Shown here piece by piece: positions 1-12,109 of a stretch of DNA of 56,795 nt. Source of the stretch: Gnetum montanum. Lineage: Eukaryota; Streptophyta; Gnetopsida; Gnetales; Gnetaceae. Numbering within the stretch: position 1 is the stretch's first letter; each line of letters opens with the position of its first letter. The DNA lies in NCBI GenBank assembly GCA_015680685.1, contig MNCI01026967.1, forward strand, positions 37,258 through 94,052, written 5' to 3'. A program made the position numbers and the translations under genes. The notes under the pieces were generated by a model that ran no database searches, was not told the origin of the DNA, and saw nothing but the letters and a program-made list of their open reading frames with translations.

Positions 1-660
1 TTTTCTCTAGAGTTAGAATATTTTCTAAGTGCTCACAACAGGAGTCTGAGTGTGTACAGACCCTTGTTCAAGCATTGATGTACTTGAGCACAGTAGTGTA
101 ATAGGAATAAAGATGCTCCTTTTGATCATCCTTGTAGCACTAAGAATAGATTAATGTTTACTTAGTGCATTTGATATTCATGCACTTTACTCTAATGAAC
201 TTTAATTAACTAATTAATTTCTAGTTGTTAATAAACACAAGCACGACTACTTCAAGCATATGTGTAGCACTTGGTAACCTAGAAATACTTAATGTTTGGT
301 AGCCTAATAGTGCTATATGTGATTAGGATGTGTCTAGAAAGTGGGAATGGTTACTTGTTTTAGGTTAGCTAGGTAGTAGATGAATTAGATCTTAAATTAC
401 TCTACCTTTCATTCTTACTGTAGGTGACTGAATTTATAAAACATAAAATGACAAAAATCATGTACCTTAGTTGCACTTAAACCATATCCTTGAACTTAAC
501 AAGTGTAGTTGGGAAGACAATGAATGTTCTCAATGCCCATTTCACTTCCTAGACAAAATAGTACATTGGTGAACTATATGTCCATGGAACTCAATTGGAT
601 TGCACATAAATGCCTTAGTGATTCATATGGTTAGGTGTAGGGGTACCTTGCCACTCATCA
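1..660 (+). repeat. Gypsy LTR copy 1 (5' LTR, right portion)
   Basis: This stretch aligns with 10180-10828 and 19520-20184 over its whole length. It ends in CACTCATCA at 660, after which the three copies diverge, which fixes the LTR boundary. The other copies begin TGATGAA, so the LTR has TG..CA ends inside a 6-bp inverted repeat, TGATGA/TCATCA. A possible polyadenylation signal, GGAATAAAGATG, lies near 107-118. The left part, with the expected TATA box, is outside the window. Confidence 0.85.
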
Positions 661-792
661 TTAGCACACCTAGGATCTTTTATTTGTTTCATGCACTATC
701 TATGATTTACTAAAAACTATTGAAATCGTTGGAATGAACCTTAGCATTAAATCATATCTTAAGATTACTACAACAATTTTAAGAAGCACACN

Positions 793-1243
793 GTTGACCT
801 CCTTCACCAAAGTCAAAGAAAGGAATTTCATTGAATGAAAAGCCCCCAGAGAAGGGCTCTCCATCATCTTTTTGATATAGCAGGAATGGAGAATTATTAA
901 ATCCTTTTCCCTTCATAGATTCATGATTTTGTTCTAGTTGTTTATCCTATAAATGTTGTGCCATAGTGGAACACTAATCCCTAGCATCAATGTCTTGCAC
1001 AACATAATCAACATGAAGTTCATGGAGACACCATCATATAAGCATTTGTTGAAGCATTGCAGGAATGAATCAATATAGTGGCAACATGGTGTTGTCCTCC
1101 ATGTCACGCCACCATAGTTGTTCATCCTAGTCTAAAATGAAGGTGAAATTCGATACATACTCATTAGGATGAGCATATACCAATCAATATTTTTGAGGCA
1201 CTGGTTCATGAACTCCATCAAACTTAGGTGGATAATCACTCCT
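793..1243 (-). pseudogene. Segment between two N gaps; possible gag fragment on the minus strand
   Basis: The 451 bases between single Ns at 792 and 1244 read best on the minus strand. A frame starting at the N (YPPKFDGVHEP) runs through only a few stops to about 870 and has the look of a retrotransposon gag N-terminal region. The neighbouring gag and pol relics are on the + strand. The segment is therefore either a rearranged piece or a short contig placed in the wrong orientation. The gag identification is weak. Confidence 0.3.
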
Positions 1244-1244
1244 N

Positions 1245-2960
1245 TTGGCTCTAATTGCAACTGCAAGGGGTGTGACCATGATGGAGGTTATTGAAATGAC
1301 TAACGGGACTAAAATGATTGAAGGGATTATTGGGCAAGGCAAGATCAAGGGCATAGACATTCAAGAGAGGCACATCACCATGAACGAAGGGGTAGCAGAG
1401 GTTATCGTAGACATCAAAATTAAGTCCTTGATGAACTTTTCTTACTACCTGAAGTATGCTCAATATCATAGAGGTAGTACAAATTTCAACAAGGCATGTA
1501 AAGGATAGTTAGATCAAAAGGCTAGACATGAAAAATATTCCTTAGTTCCAAGGGGGATAGAACTCAGAACTATAGAATCATCTTCAAGTTTTTCAAGATG
1601 CATGTGCCTTGCAAAATATAGAGAATGAATGGAAAAAACTTAATTTGTTCCCAAGGACACTCATTAAAGAAGCAGAGAACTAGTACTAGTCCTTAGAATT
1701 GGAATCTATCAGATGATGGAGTACCATGCTTCAATTGTTCAATGAAATATATCAAACAGACTCTAGAGTGTCCAACTTGAGAAGGTAGATCCAAGGATAG
1801 AAACAAGGAACACACAAATCCTTGGATGCCACCATAACTCAATACTATTCCTTAATGCATAGATGTCCTAGCCATGATTATTCTCAACTAGATTGACTTC
1901 AAATAGGTTTCAATCTAGAACAAGAAGAACCCTTAGTATTTATGCCTAAGGGCTATTGGTATAATTAAGTGCTTGTCAGATACAAAGATTGATTGAGTAG
2001 GTAGCTAAAAAGGAAGGTCAATTAAGAAAAAGAGAAAGTGTAGAAGAATATAACTATGATCCTTTTATTCATAAGAGAGAGGTTCAATTTTGTGATAGTG
2101 AGGAAGAATTAGCACTTGATGAGGTGGTGAATAGGAAAACCTTGCCTCTTGAAAAATTTTATTCTAAAATTATAAGTAGGGTTGATCAATTATGGGATTC
2201 CAAGAATAGTAGATTTCAAGCTATCCTAGAAATTGCTAAAGAGTCCAAAGAACAAGGTAGTAATTGTGAGCACAGGAGGTGCAAGGAAGCTGAACATGCC
2301 TATGAAAGAGGTAAAGGTAAGATTTTTGCAATAGAATAAGTTATGGGAAGTGAATTAGATAATGATGGTGGATGTGATGTCTACCAGCATGAATATCCTG
2401 AGGGATGTTGCCCCATAAGACCACACTTATAGGAGTTTAGGATGTACACTTTGAATCCAAGACTCGCACAAAGGCAAACACCTAGAAGATTGTCTTATCC
2501 TCAAGGAAATTTTAGGAACTTATATCAATAATGATGTATTATCCAAGTGGAATTCCTTTGCAATCATATGAGCAATATCAACAATGGTAGCAACCATAGT
2601 CATGGGCATTGGCACTACCAAGGTAGTAATACCCTTACAAACAACCTAATTCATATGGGTACTATGTTTAGCAACCCTTGTCTCCACATGACTCTTCCAG
2701 TCACATTTCTACCTTTCAATCTTACTATCATCATTATGATTATTATCAAACTCATTCTCTACATGTAAGAATGGATACCACCCCTTATCCTTATCCTCCT
2801 CCTGGTTTTGCACATCTTCCTCCTCTATCTACATAGCTACCACTTGCTTTGCCTATGCAAGGTGAACTATGAACTCAACCTCAACAATGTAACACTATTA
2901 GGATTGTTAACCTATAACCAATTCATCAACTAAGTGGTTTGAATACACGATCAAAGAAAA
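1245..2960 (+). pseudogene. Gag region of the gypsy element, decayed
   Basis: A basic, Arg/His/Asp-rich stretch (about 1260-1410, for example HSREAHHHER) resembles the RNA-binding linker of plant gag proteins. It is followed at 1726-1770 by a Cys cluster, CFNC...EC, that could be a damaged zinc knuckle. A Lys/Glu-rich open frame lies at 2100-2338 (KFYSKIISRVDQLWDSKN), and a Tyr/Pro-rich stretch at 2540-2850. Stops and frame changes are frequent. The position between the 5' LTR and the protease supports the assignment. The exact gag subfamily is not recognised. Confidence 0.5.
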
Positions 2961-3059
2961 GACCTTTCTTTTGATCTCGTAGTCTTCCTAAGCCCTCAAA
3001 TACACCTACATTTAACAACCCTGATCCTCTATCTTTCTTTGTATCAACTTCCTTCAAGT

Positions 3060-3480
3060 TCACATCAAACCAAATACCACTTAGGATTCATATTGTGATG
3101 CTTACTCACATCATATCTAATTCGATCTGTGTTAGAAACATTCCTAGGAAATTAGCTGAGCTTTGAAGTCCTTCGATTTCTTTGTAGATTGCTAGGAATG
3201 AACCATGCATAGCTCTTCTTGATTCTGATTTTGATGTCAACCTAATCTCTCATGAGATGTATAATGCATGAAACCTACCTTATCTCAAGAAGAGCAATAT
3301 CATGTGGCAAACTAGTCCATCACTACTTCATTAGGACTTATAGAAGACATTGTGACCACTGTCTATGGATGATCTTATCTTGTTGATTTCCTAGTGATTA
3401 AGGTGGAGAACAACAAAGGGGACTTCACAATCATCATGGGAGGGGCATGGCTAAGCATCATTGATGTAAGAATGGGAATT
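3060..3480 (+). pseudogene. Retropepsin-type aspartic protease relic
   Basis: The frame around 3212-3258 reads ALLDSDFDVNLISHEMY, matching the LLDSGSxVNLI active-site block of gypsy proteases. The catalytic Asp codon is at 3221-3223, and the usual Gly after DS is replaced by Asp. The flanks contain stops. In the living family this enzyme cuts the Gag-Pol polyprotein inside the virus-like particle. Here it lies between gag and RT, as expected. Confidence 0.7.
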
Positions 3481-4128
3481 AGGGATATTTCCCTAGAAAT
3501 ATCCAAAGAAAATGAATTTGAAAAGATCAAGAAGAACTAAGTTCCATGTATCACATATAGAGATACAAGGTGCAGTTATGTGTAGAAAGTCTAGACAATG
3601 AGACCAGCATCCATCTTTTCATGCAAGTGGTATGCACTAGAAGTAGAAATTTAGAGGTGTCTGTATATAATAGCCACAAAATAGGAGGACACATAGTGGC
3701 TAACCGTTGATTCTAAGTGCAACACACTTTGCATGGAACCAATTGAGAGCTTGACACGTGCATATGTCATAGGCATGGATGAACTAGAGCAAGTTCATCA
3801 CCAACTCTCTAATGATGCAAATGATGATGCCTATTTGAAAAAATTGGAAACTCCTGAGAATTTCAAGAAAGAGCCCCTTGAACTAAAAATGATATTGATT
3901 GGCATGGAATATGTGTTCTTAGAAAGTGTGAAGCTAGTCAGAATCAATGCAAATCTTGCTCCAAAGTAGAAAAAGATGCTATTGAATGTAGTTGAAAAAT
4001 GATTAGCAACTTTTTCCTGGTCATATCTTGAACTCATAGGGATTGATCATAGGATATGCTAGCATCACATCTACACTAATTCAGCCATGAAGCCAAAGAG
4101 GTAGCCATAGAGGTGATTGAACCCCAAA

Positions 4129-5395
4129 TTAAAGTAGATCATCAAAGAGGAAATCAAACAACTCCTTAAGGCAAGGTTCATTTATTCCATTGTAGATAGT
4201 GAGTGGGTTAGTTCACTCATGATTGTACCAAAGAAAGGAGGCATGTGATGAGTTTACATCGATTTTTAGCTACTAAATATGGTAGCATTTAAAGATCATT
4301 TTCTATTTCCATTTTTTGATTAGGTGTTAGACATAATATTTCGGCATTACTACTGTAGTTTTCTAGATAGTTATAGTTGCTATCACCAAATCAAAATTAC
4401 ATTAAAAGACTAGGCCAAAAAAACATTCATGAGTCCTTGTGGGAATTTTTCATATCTCAAGATGTCATTTGGTCTATGTAATGCCTCTACTACATTCCAA
4501 AGCCTAGTTCTAAGCATTTTTCAATGGCAAATTAGTAGTGGTGTGGAGTCTTCATGGATGACTTCTCCACCTATAAAGCTACATTTGAGAAAGTGCTAGA
4601 CCACCTTGAGAAAGTATTAAAATGATGTGTTGAGAAAAACCTTAGGCTCAACTAGCAAAAGAGTTATCTAATGATCTATGAAGGCATTGTATTGGGGCAC
4701 AGGATCTCACAAGCAAGAATTGAGGTAGAACTTGAGAAAATAAGGGTCATCCAAGGAATAACTTGCTAACGAAAAACTATCAAAGATGTTTGATCATTCC
4801 TTGGACATACTAGCTACTACAAATGATTCATAGAGAATTTCTCTAAGAGTGCAAAGCCTTAGGTTGAGCTAACAAAGAAAGATGCTTCATTTTTCTGGAT
4901 CACAGAATGTGAAAAAGCATTCCAGAAACTAAAAGAGAAACTTGTAGAAAGTCCAATCCTATAAGCATCCAACTAGTCCAAGCCATTTCATGTCATGATA
5001 GATGCATTAAATTATGCCTTGGGAGCTATGCTTACTATGATGGATAATAAAAAAATGTCCATACTACATCCACTATACAAGTCGAAGCATTGTTGATGCA
5101 CAATTGAACTACACCACCAGAGGAAAAGAATTGATGGTAATGGTGTTTGCTCTAGGAAAGTTCAGGCACTATGTGCTTAGATAGAAAGTGTTTGTACACA
5201 CAAACCATAATACCATTTGCTTCTTGATGAAGAAGACAACAGTGAGTCCCTATGTCATATAGTGGCTAATGATCTTATAGGAATTCATTCTTATGATGGT
5301 CGATTAAAAGGGCACTAAGAATGTGGTTATTGACCAGTTGTCTCGATTATGATGGGATAATAAAGAGGAAGAAAATGCACTATTTGATATGTTTT
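4129..5395 (+). pseudogene. Reverse transcriptase and RNase H relic (gypsy pol)
   Basis: Clear RT blocks remain. CGNFSYLKMSFGLCNASTTF lies at 4438-4497, the gypsy xGLCNAPxTFQ block. VFMDDFS at 4548-4568 is the YxDD catalytic loop, with both Asp codons intact. The connection follows with SFLGHTSYYK (about 4797-4826) and ENFSKSAKP. RNase H begins near 4988 with FHVMIDALNYALGAML, where the catalytic first Asp remains in DAL (usually DAS). Stops, mostly TAG and TGA at former Gln or Trp codons, and frameshifts disable it. Confidence 0.85.
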
Positions 5396-5587
5396 CCTAA
5401 TGAACTCCTATTTACTAGGGCTATAATTGAAAAATTTCCAAATGAACCTAAATGGTATCATGGCATTCTCACATAGCTTCTAACTCAGGAGATGCCACAA
5501 GCATTGGACCACTGAAAGAAATAATAGTTTCTTCACTAGGTAAAATGCTTCACAGAGATCAATGAACACCTCTACAAGGTGTGCACC

Positions 5588-7970
5588 AATGGCCTAGTTT
5601 GGTGGTGTGTCCTTGATGTTGATTAATTACATGTTCTCCAAGATGCTCATGAAGGCTTTTGCAGAGGCCACTATGTTGGGAGATGTACAACTATTAAAAT
5701 TCTAATGGGAAGGTACTATTGGCCAAGAATCTTTAGGGATGCTCAGTAATATGTCCACTTTGTGAATGCTACCAATGAGCTGGTGGAATGAATTCTCAAA
5801 TGGAAGGACCTCAACAATGGATTCAAATACTAGAACCATTTGACATTTGGGGCATTGATTTCATGGCTCCCATCACACCCATGTCAAATGGAAAGGTGTA
5901 CATCATAGTTGTTGTTGACTATTACATGAAATGGGTAAAAGCAATAGCCATCATCTACTATACATCTTCTACAATTGTTTGGTTTGTATAACAAAATGTT
6001 GTAAATAGGTTTGGTGTGTTGCATGCATTAATTTCTGATAATGAAACTCACTTTATAGACTCTACTTTTTAGAAGCTTATGCAATGCTTGGGATTTGAAC
6101 ATAAACTCACAACACCTTAAGATAATGGTAAAGCTGAGGTCACAAATAGGGAAATCACAAAGATTCTAACAAGAATTGTTAGCAAATATAGGAAAGACTA
6201 GAGCACAAAACTCAATGATTCCCTCTGGGCCTACCACTCAACATGGAAACTTCATATAGGCTACTCATCCTATGAGCTTGTGTATAAAAAATTAGCAACA
6301 CTTCTGTTGGCGACCGTTTGGGATGCAACCGCCAACGAGTGTTCTTGAATAGGATTTAGGTGCCTGCTGGTCTCTGGAAACACCAAGGCCTAGATACCTC
6401 GAAATAAACTCAGTAGTTAATGTGAGTATGTGTGTGTGCTTTAGCGGCGTGCGGTTGTGAGAAATGTAATGATTGTGTTGCGTGTAAACTACAAATGACT
6501 TACTTTAAAGAGATTCAGCCAACTTTGCCAAGTACTGTGAGTTGTTGAAGGTTTCCTATTTTGTTCAACTACCTAGTCTACGCGGTCCTTATAATACCTA
6601 CTTGTAACAAATAAAATTTTGCAAAAACATTTGAGCACAACTCCGAAAATCTACTCCTAATTTTCCCCAGAGAAAGAGATAGTTCCGCAAGAAAACTAGA
6701 AATAGAGCAAGATTCAATGAAAATAAATAGAAAAGAAAAGAAAGCAGATTTGTGTAGACCTCAAATATTTAAACAAGGTAAAATGACACGAGTAAACACT
6801 TCGCAATAAAGCTATCCCAAATTCAATATCTATGAATTGTTCAAACTTCCAAGGCTCAAACAAGCAATATCTTCAAGACAATCCTATTATGCTACCAAAA
6901 ATTGCTGCGTCCCAAGCAAGTTCTTCTTCCAAGCGAGTTCTTCTTCCACCTTGAATCTGCGTCCCTACAAAAATTATTTTTTGTTTGTTTTTGGCACTAC
7001 GCGACTAGCAGAGACATCACTGATTTAGGGCCAAAAGAAATAGTTGATTCTGCGTGAAATGAAAGCCATTACAGGGCAAAGATAACCTTGTATTCCCCTG
7101 CCTTGGTACCAATGCGATCCCTATAAAAAAAATGGCATTCTCCTGGATTGTTTTCATTTCTTTACAGCAATTTCGTCTATTTCCTCCCAATGCGTATAGT
7201 GGCTGGAACTGTGTTTGTTTCTTTTTGCAGTAAAAACATTATCCAAACCTTACAATAGTTACTTTGATATTTCTCATTGATGCATCCATAAACAGGATCG
7301 GCTCTTTTAGCTTTTCAACTCTTTTCATCCTTCCCTTTGCAAAGGAGCATGATGAATTTTTCTTTCCTTGATATTAACTCTTGAAAATGAAAATATTATA
7401 TCTTAGTTTCCTAATTTTCTACATGAAACTTCTAGTATAAAATATCAATAAGGCTCAACCATCATATATATTTTTGCTTTGAATATCTTCTATGGCTTAT
7501 TCATATTTTATCACCTTTGTTGTTCCATGAAATGGCTAAATGTGCCAACAACTTCCTATTTAATCTGAGCTTCGTACACTTTCAACAACCTGTGAGCTTG
7601 ACCTTGGATTTAGTCTACCACAAAAAGAAAGATTAATGAATCTCAACTTGCTAGATGAAAATTAATTAGTAGCCTTGTCATCTAATGAGCTTCATAAGAC
7701 ATATAACAAAAAATGCCATGACCTTAAAATTAGGAAAGTTAAATTTCAATTGGGAGATAAGGTTCTCCACTCAAACCCGACACATGTATCTCAACAAACT
7801 AATTTCTAGACATTGTGGGAAGGATCATACATCATTTATGAAACTTTTCCTTTTAGGATCAAGATGATCTACAAACTTGAGAGCCCAGATAAGAAATAGC
7901 TGGGCAACATACGACAAGCCAAACCTTGGCATGAGCATAAGCCAATTAATACAATAAAAATCTCATGGGA
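5588..7970 (+). pseudogene. Integrase relic, split by a solo LTR
   Basis: The HHCC zinc-binding region is visible as HEGFCRGHYVG near 5648-5680 and, in another frame, CPLCEC at 5752-5769. The catalytic core follows in an open stretch at 5788-5991: FDIWGIDFMAPI, then VVVDYYMKWVKAIA, a close match to plant gypsy integrases. Homology stops at SYELVY-like residues near 6300 and resumes at 7556 with the C-terminal region (KERLMNLNLLDE near 7630). The 6305-7550 insertion and one ACTTC copy lie between. A C-terminal relic (RQAKPWHEHKP) runs to about 7970. Several stops make it non-functional. Confidence 0.8.
6305..7550. mobile_element. Solo LTR inserted in the gypsy integrase, 5-bp target duplication
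   Basis: The 1,246-bp insertion begins TGTTGGC and ends GCCAACA, a perfect 7-bp terminal inverted repeat with TG..CA ends. It is flanked by the direct repeat ACTTC (6300-6304 and 7551-7555), the 5-bp duplication left by LTR-element integration. Integrase homology continues on both sides. No internal region or second LTR is present, so a full element probably lost its body by LTR-LTR recombination. It keeps about 25 CpG dinucleotides by hand count, far more than its surroundings, which implies a younger insertion. A hairpin with a 7-bp stem (GTTGGCG/CGCCAAC) occupies 6306-6336. Its superfamily cannot be decided from the LTR alone. Confidence 0.88.
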
Positions 7971-9974
7971 TGGACAACCACACTCAATATTTTGGATCTC
8001 CTCCTTTTAACTTAGTTGTGTGGGAGATGGCCATCCATGCTAAGTATATATGAAGCTCCTTAGTTTTCATATTTTTGTTTTACAATGTTTTTTTACACAT
8101 TTTTTATTTTACATCTTTTGTTTCCTATAGTATTAAATTTTCAAATTTTTTGTTTTAGAACATCACTAGTACATGTTCTTTTTCTTGAATATTTTTACCA
8201 TTTGACATATATATATATTTTCTTTATTGGGATGTGATTTTATTATCTTGTTTTAATAGTAAGCATCTTATTACCATATGGGTACACTATGATTTAAGTG
8301 ATGTGGACATGTGCTATCTGGTTATTTGATTGTTGGTGTCTAGATTCTATCTTTCAATTTTGATGCTGATAATTAGGACATGGTTTCTTTTCAAGCAACA
8401 AGTAGTGAGTCCACAATATCCACCCATCCACAAACTTTATGGTTTCCCTTATTCTAGAAATCTGTAGTCCCTTTTTCATTAATAAAACTATAATGAATTT
8501 GTGACTTTGCAGCTTATATATTTGGAAAGAATTCAACGATTGAATAGGGTGTGAATTCAAGGGGATTCAATATTCTTTGTGATTTTCTACTTACTTGGGT
8601 CAATGTGTGTTTTCATAGATTTCTTACCATTTCATGTCTACCAATAAAGGAAGATGAATAATTCTTTGCATGGTGTGGTTCCTATTTTAAAATAAAAATA
8701 AAAATAAAAATAAAATAATGGGAATTCAATGCACACCCCTTAGAAAAAATAAACAGGCTACAAGCACTAGTTATGGGACTAGAAATACATGTTACCCATG
8801 CTTGAAGGTACCCTCTAACTAAGGCCCTTCCTCACTTTCTACTTCTCTTTTCTTCTTTAATAAGGAATGATGGTTTTTCTATGGATGTAATCTTCTATCT
8901 TAGGGGGGTGGATTGGTCTTAGAATGGTGATGCAAAGTCACTAAATGTGGCTGGTTTTGGTTTGGACTATTGATGAATTTTATCAAGTCATTTAACCATA
9001 AAATTCACAAGGAACTTCATGTGACCTCAATCAGGAACTCCATTTCACTCTCACTCATCCATCTATTCTTTCCATGTCTCATGTCACTACTAATTTCATG
9101 TTCTTATTCAATGTCCTAGTTTGATGTGTGAAAATTCTTAGGTAGTTTCTTATAGGGTTTTTACTTAAGCTTTCATAACCATTAATCATCCATAGAGCCC
9201 ATGGAATCTTTGGTTTGAAGTTATGCAAGGGCATAAAAGACCTATGCTTGCTTTGGGGAGGATCCACTTTCATATCTTTTGGTTGGGTTACTTAACTTAT
9301 TTATTTTTAGACATTCTTACAATCAAATCCTATCCCATTTCCCATTAGTGACATCCAATTGTACACATTTTCATAGTGCTTTTCAGTCAAATCTTTTATC
9401 ATTACTATTGTGAATTCTTACATCCTCTTCAAGTATTTCCTTGTGTTGAAGTTTTTTAAATTTAATGGACTGCTTATTCATGTTACCTTTTTTGTCAGTC
9501 TTCTCAATAACACTACGAAAGAAATCAATCTACCACAATCGCAACCTAGCCAAGTGTAACCACCAACGAGACAAGGTACTTAACAGCTATGTGTTACACA
9601 TTACATAACAATTCAGGATTTTGTTATGATTGTAGTAGAAAGCATGGACTAAAAGTTGGACTATCTTCATGAAGGATGATGTATCAATACCACACGATTA
9701 GGACTATTCATGATTGTTGGATCTTCTCCCTCACTGCTTAGCTACCAGGAGGAGTTGGATGTCAGTTTGTCTAGGGTGTTCACTTCTCTTTTCATGAACA
9801 CCTAGTTTTGAAAAAGGATTATAAATCCATACACGTGTGCACTTAGATTCTATTTGTTCAATCTCAGTCAATTTGTATGTCAGTTAATAATCCCATACCT
9901 TCCCAATATTTTTTTCAGAACTTGTTCCTTCTCTTCTTCACTCAAGGATAAGTTTTCATTTAGTTTTGGGGATA
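7971..9974 (+). other. 3' non-coding internal region of the gypsy element
   Basis: No convincing coding frame is seen between the integrase end and the 3' LTR. A short (TAAAAA)n simple repeat occupies about 8693-8717. The last 235 bases before the LTR (about 9740-9974) are closely related to 19143-19377, which marks them as element sequence. A G-rich run, TTTTGGGGATA at 9964-9974, is the eroded polypurine tract for plus-strand priming; its counterpart at 19367-19377 is TTGTGGGGGTA. Confidence 0.6.
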
Positions 9975-10828
9975 CGATGAATCATGATTTGACTAACTTT
10001 GATATTAGATATATCTAATATTGAAGCCTTGACATCAGATACTTGACATTAAAGCCTAAGATGTGATGTCAAATATCTGATATTGTAGGGTATATGTTAG
10101 CCTATAAATATAGTGCTTGGGCTCATAGTTTTTGAAAAAATTTCATAGTTTTTATCATAGAGAGTGAATCTCTTGTAGTTTATTTTTTCTAGAGTTAGAA
10201 TATTTTCTGAGTGCCCACAGTAGTAGTCTAAGTATGTATAGACCTGTGTTCAACCATTGGTGTGTTTGAGCATAGTAGTGTGCTGGGAATAAAGATGAGT
10301 CCTTTTGATCATCCATGTAGCATTGAGAATAGATTAATGTTTACTTAATGTATTTGATATTCATGCACTTTAATTAAGCAATTAATTTCTAGTTGTTAAT
10401 AAACACAAGCATGACTACTTCAAGTATATGTATAGCACTTGGTAACCTAGAAACACTTAGCATTTGGTATCCCAGTAGTGCTATACGTGTTCAGGCTGTG
10501 TCTAGAAAGTGAGAACATGTACTTGTGTTAGGCTAGCTAGGTAGTAGATGAATTAGATCTTAAATTACTATACTTTTCATTCTTGTTGTCAAAGAAAATA
10601 TTTATAAAACATAAAATGATAAAAAGCATGTATCTTAGTTACACTTAAATTATATCATTGAACTTCACAAGTGTAGTTGGAAAGAAAATGAATGCTTTTA
10701 ATGCCCATTTCACTTCCTAGAAGAACTAGTCTACTAGAGAACTATAGGTCCATGGAATTCAACTAGATCGCATGTAAATGCCTTAGTGATTTGTATGGTT
10801 GGGCATAAGGATACCTCACCACTCATCA
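9975..10828 (+). repeat. Gypsy LTR copy 2 (3' LTR)
   Basis: This 854-bp LTR begins CGATGAA (TGATGAA in copies 3 and 4) directly after the polypurine tract and ends CACTCATCA at 10828. A TATA-like CCTATAAATATAG lies near 10095 and GGAATAAAGATG near 10288. The promoter-side part contains a perfect 20-bp palindrome at 10002-10021 and repeated TCAGATA/TCAAATA words. It pairs with the LTR at 1-660. Confidence 0.88.
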
Positions 10829-11660
10829 ATTTCATTCATGCTAGCAATAGAAGTTTATGATTTTTCTTCATTTATGTGTTGTTTTCTCTCTCTAGTTGAA
10901 TGTTAAATGAACAAATCTCTCTCGTGTTTGTCTAGAAATATAAAAAAAATAGTATTTTCATAAATTTTAATATCCTAGATATTTCATCTATTTCTTTTTG
11001 ATTTTATTACCTCAACCATATCACCATTTCAGCCTTATTTTACTTTTTATTTTAATCTATCAAAAGATAAGATTGAGAATACAAGTTCCATAAAATTAAG
11101 ACTCCCTTAAAGTGATATCAAAATGAGTCAAACATAATCGTCACTAGTTGTCAAGAATTTTTGAGCACCTTATGTGTGTTCCTATTATAAATTATTAGTC
11201 AAAGCATAAAGCCAATTTTCCCATTCATCCCAAAACTATTTTCTCTATGGATCCATCTCGTGTGACTAATGAACATGTTCAAAGCCTAATTCTAGCCCAT
11301 GTTGTCTTAGATTAGAGGCCAGAATATTATCACCAAGTTGGCTCTTTCATTAAACTTATCAAAATATTTATAAATATCAAGCTATAGTGCACAATCTCAT
11401 TTTTTTACTAAAAAATAACCTAACCATGACTTATGGTCAACTTTTGATAGAATCAATATTAAAATGCCTCTATTTTCAATGATCACAACTAGAACAGAAT
11501 TGTTGTATTATAGAAGAAGATATCCACAATTGATGATCCATGTCGACTCAACATAAAATTCAAAAGAAATAGAACACATCTACAAGTAATCATGACTCAT
11601 GTGTTGAAATTTGGTGGATGAGTCCCTTAATGAAAATTCTAAAATTTTATTAAATTTTGA
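10829..11660. other. Non-coding AT-rich DNA, nothing assigned
   Basis: The sequence changes abruptly after the LTR end. No reading frame, LTR or repeat was recognised in this stretch. It may be the host DNA, or older element, into which the gypsy element inserted. Confidence 0.5.
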
Positions 11661-11679
11661 TAAAGATTGGTTTACCAAG

Positions 11680-11845
11680 AGTCATGATATTACAACACAA
11701 GTCATGATCTTTCATCATGAGTCGACCATGAATCATAACACTTCACCATGAGCTAATCATGAGTCATGATGCTTCACTATGATCTAGCCATGAATCATGG
11801 TATTTTCATCATACATTGACCATGAGATATTGTGTTTTTGACATG
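11680..11845. repeat. ~31-bp degenerate minisatellite with TCATGA cores
   Basis: Units starting near 11720, 11751, 11782 and 11814 follow the pattern GAxxTAxCCATGAxTCATxxxxTTCACCAT with a 31-32 bp period, and one or two poorer copies precede them. Each unit carries the palindromic words TCATGA or CATG. The copies differ at many positions, so the array is old. Confidence 0.6.
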
Positions 11846-12109
11846 ACCTACGCATAGGTTGTGATGAAGAAATCAAAATTTTAGATCAACTTTGAAAGAC
11901 TATAGCTCCCTCATTATTTGTAGTATTAAGGTGATCTTAGGCTTATTGGAAAGGTCTTAAAAAGATGTATCCTCTTGAGAAATTTAGGTTCAATTAGATT
12001 TTAATTAAGAGTCAAATTTAGCTTAGAAAATTATTAGTTAGAAGTATCTAATTTTGTCAAATTGTTTTACCATAATTTTTCGAATAATACCATTATTTGT
12101 GGTTAATAA

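Larger units (their letters stand above)
1..10828 (+). mobile_element. Decayed Ty3/gypsy LTR retrotransposon
   Basis: Two similar LTRs (right part at 1-660, full copy at 9975-10828) flank an internal region with, in order, gag-like, protease, RT/RNaseH and integrase relics on the + strand. That order, with integrase last, is the Ty3/gypsy layout. The LTRs differ visibly, roughly one base in eight by eye, and every domain carries several in-frame stops, so the element is old and inactive. The 5' LTR starts before the window, so the upstream target duplication cannot be seen. A younger solo LTR at 6305-7550 interrupts the integrase. No tRNA primer site is recognisable directly after position 660, where the sequence begins TTAGCACACC. 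Confidence 0.85.

Noticed and set aside
661-680. Primer-binding site for the first gypsy element
   Set aside because: The bases after the LTR end (TTAGCACACC) do not match a tRNA 3' end I recognise, and the other LTR copies give no comparison.
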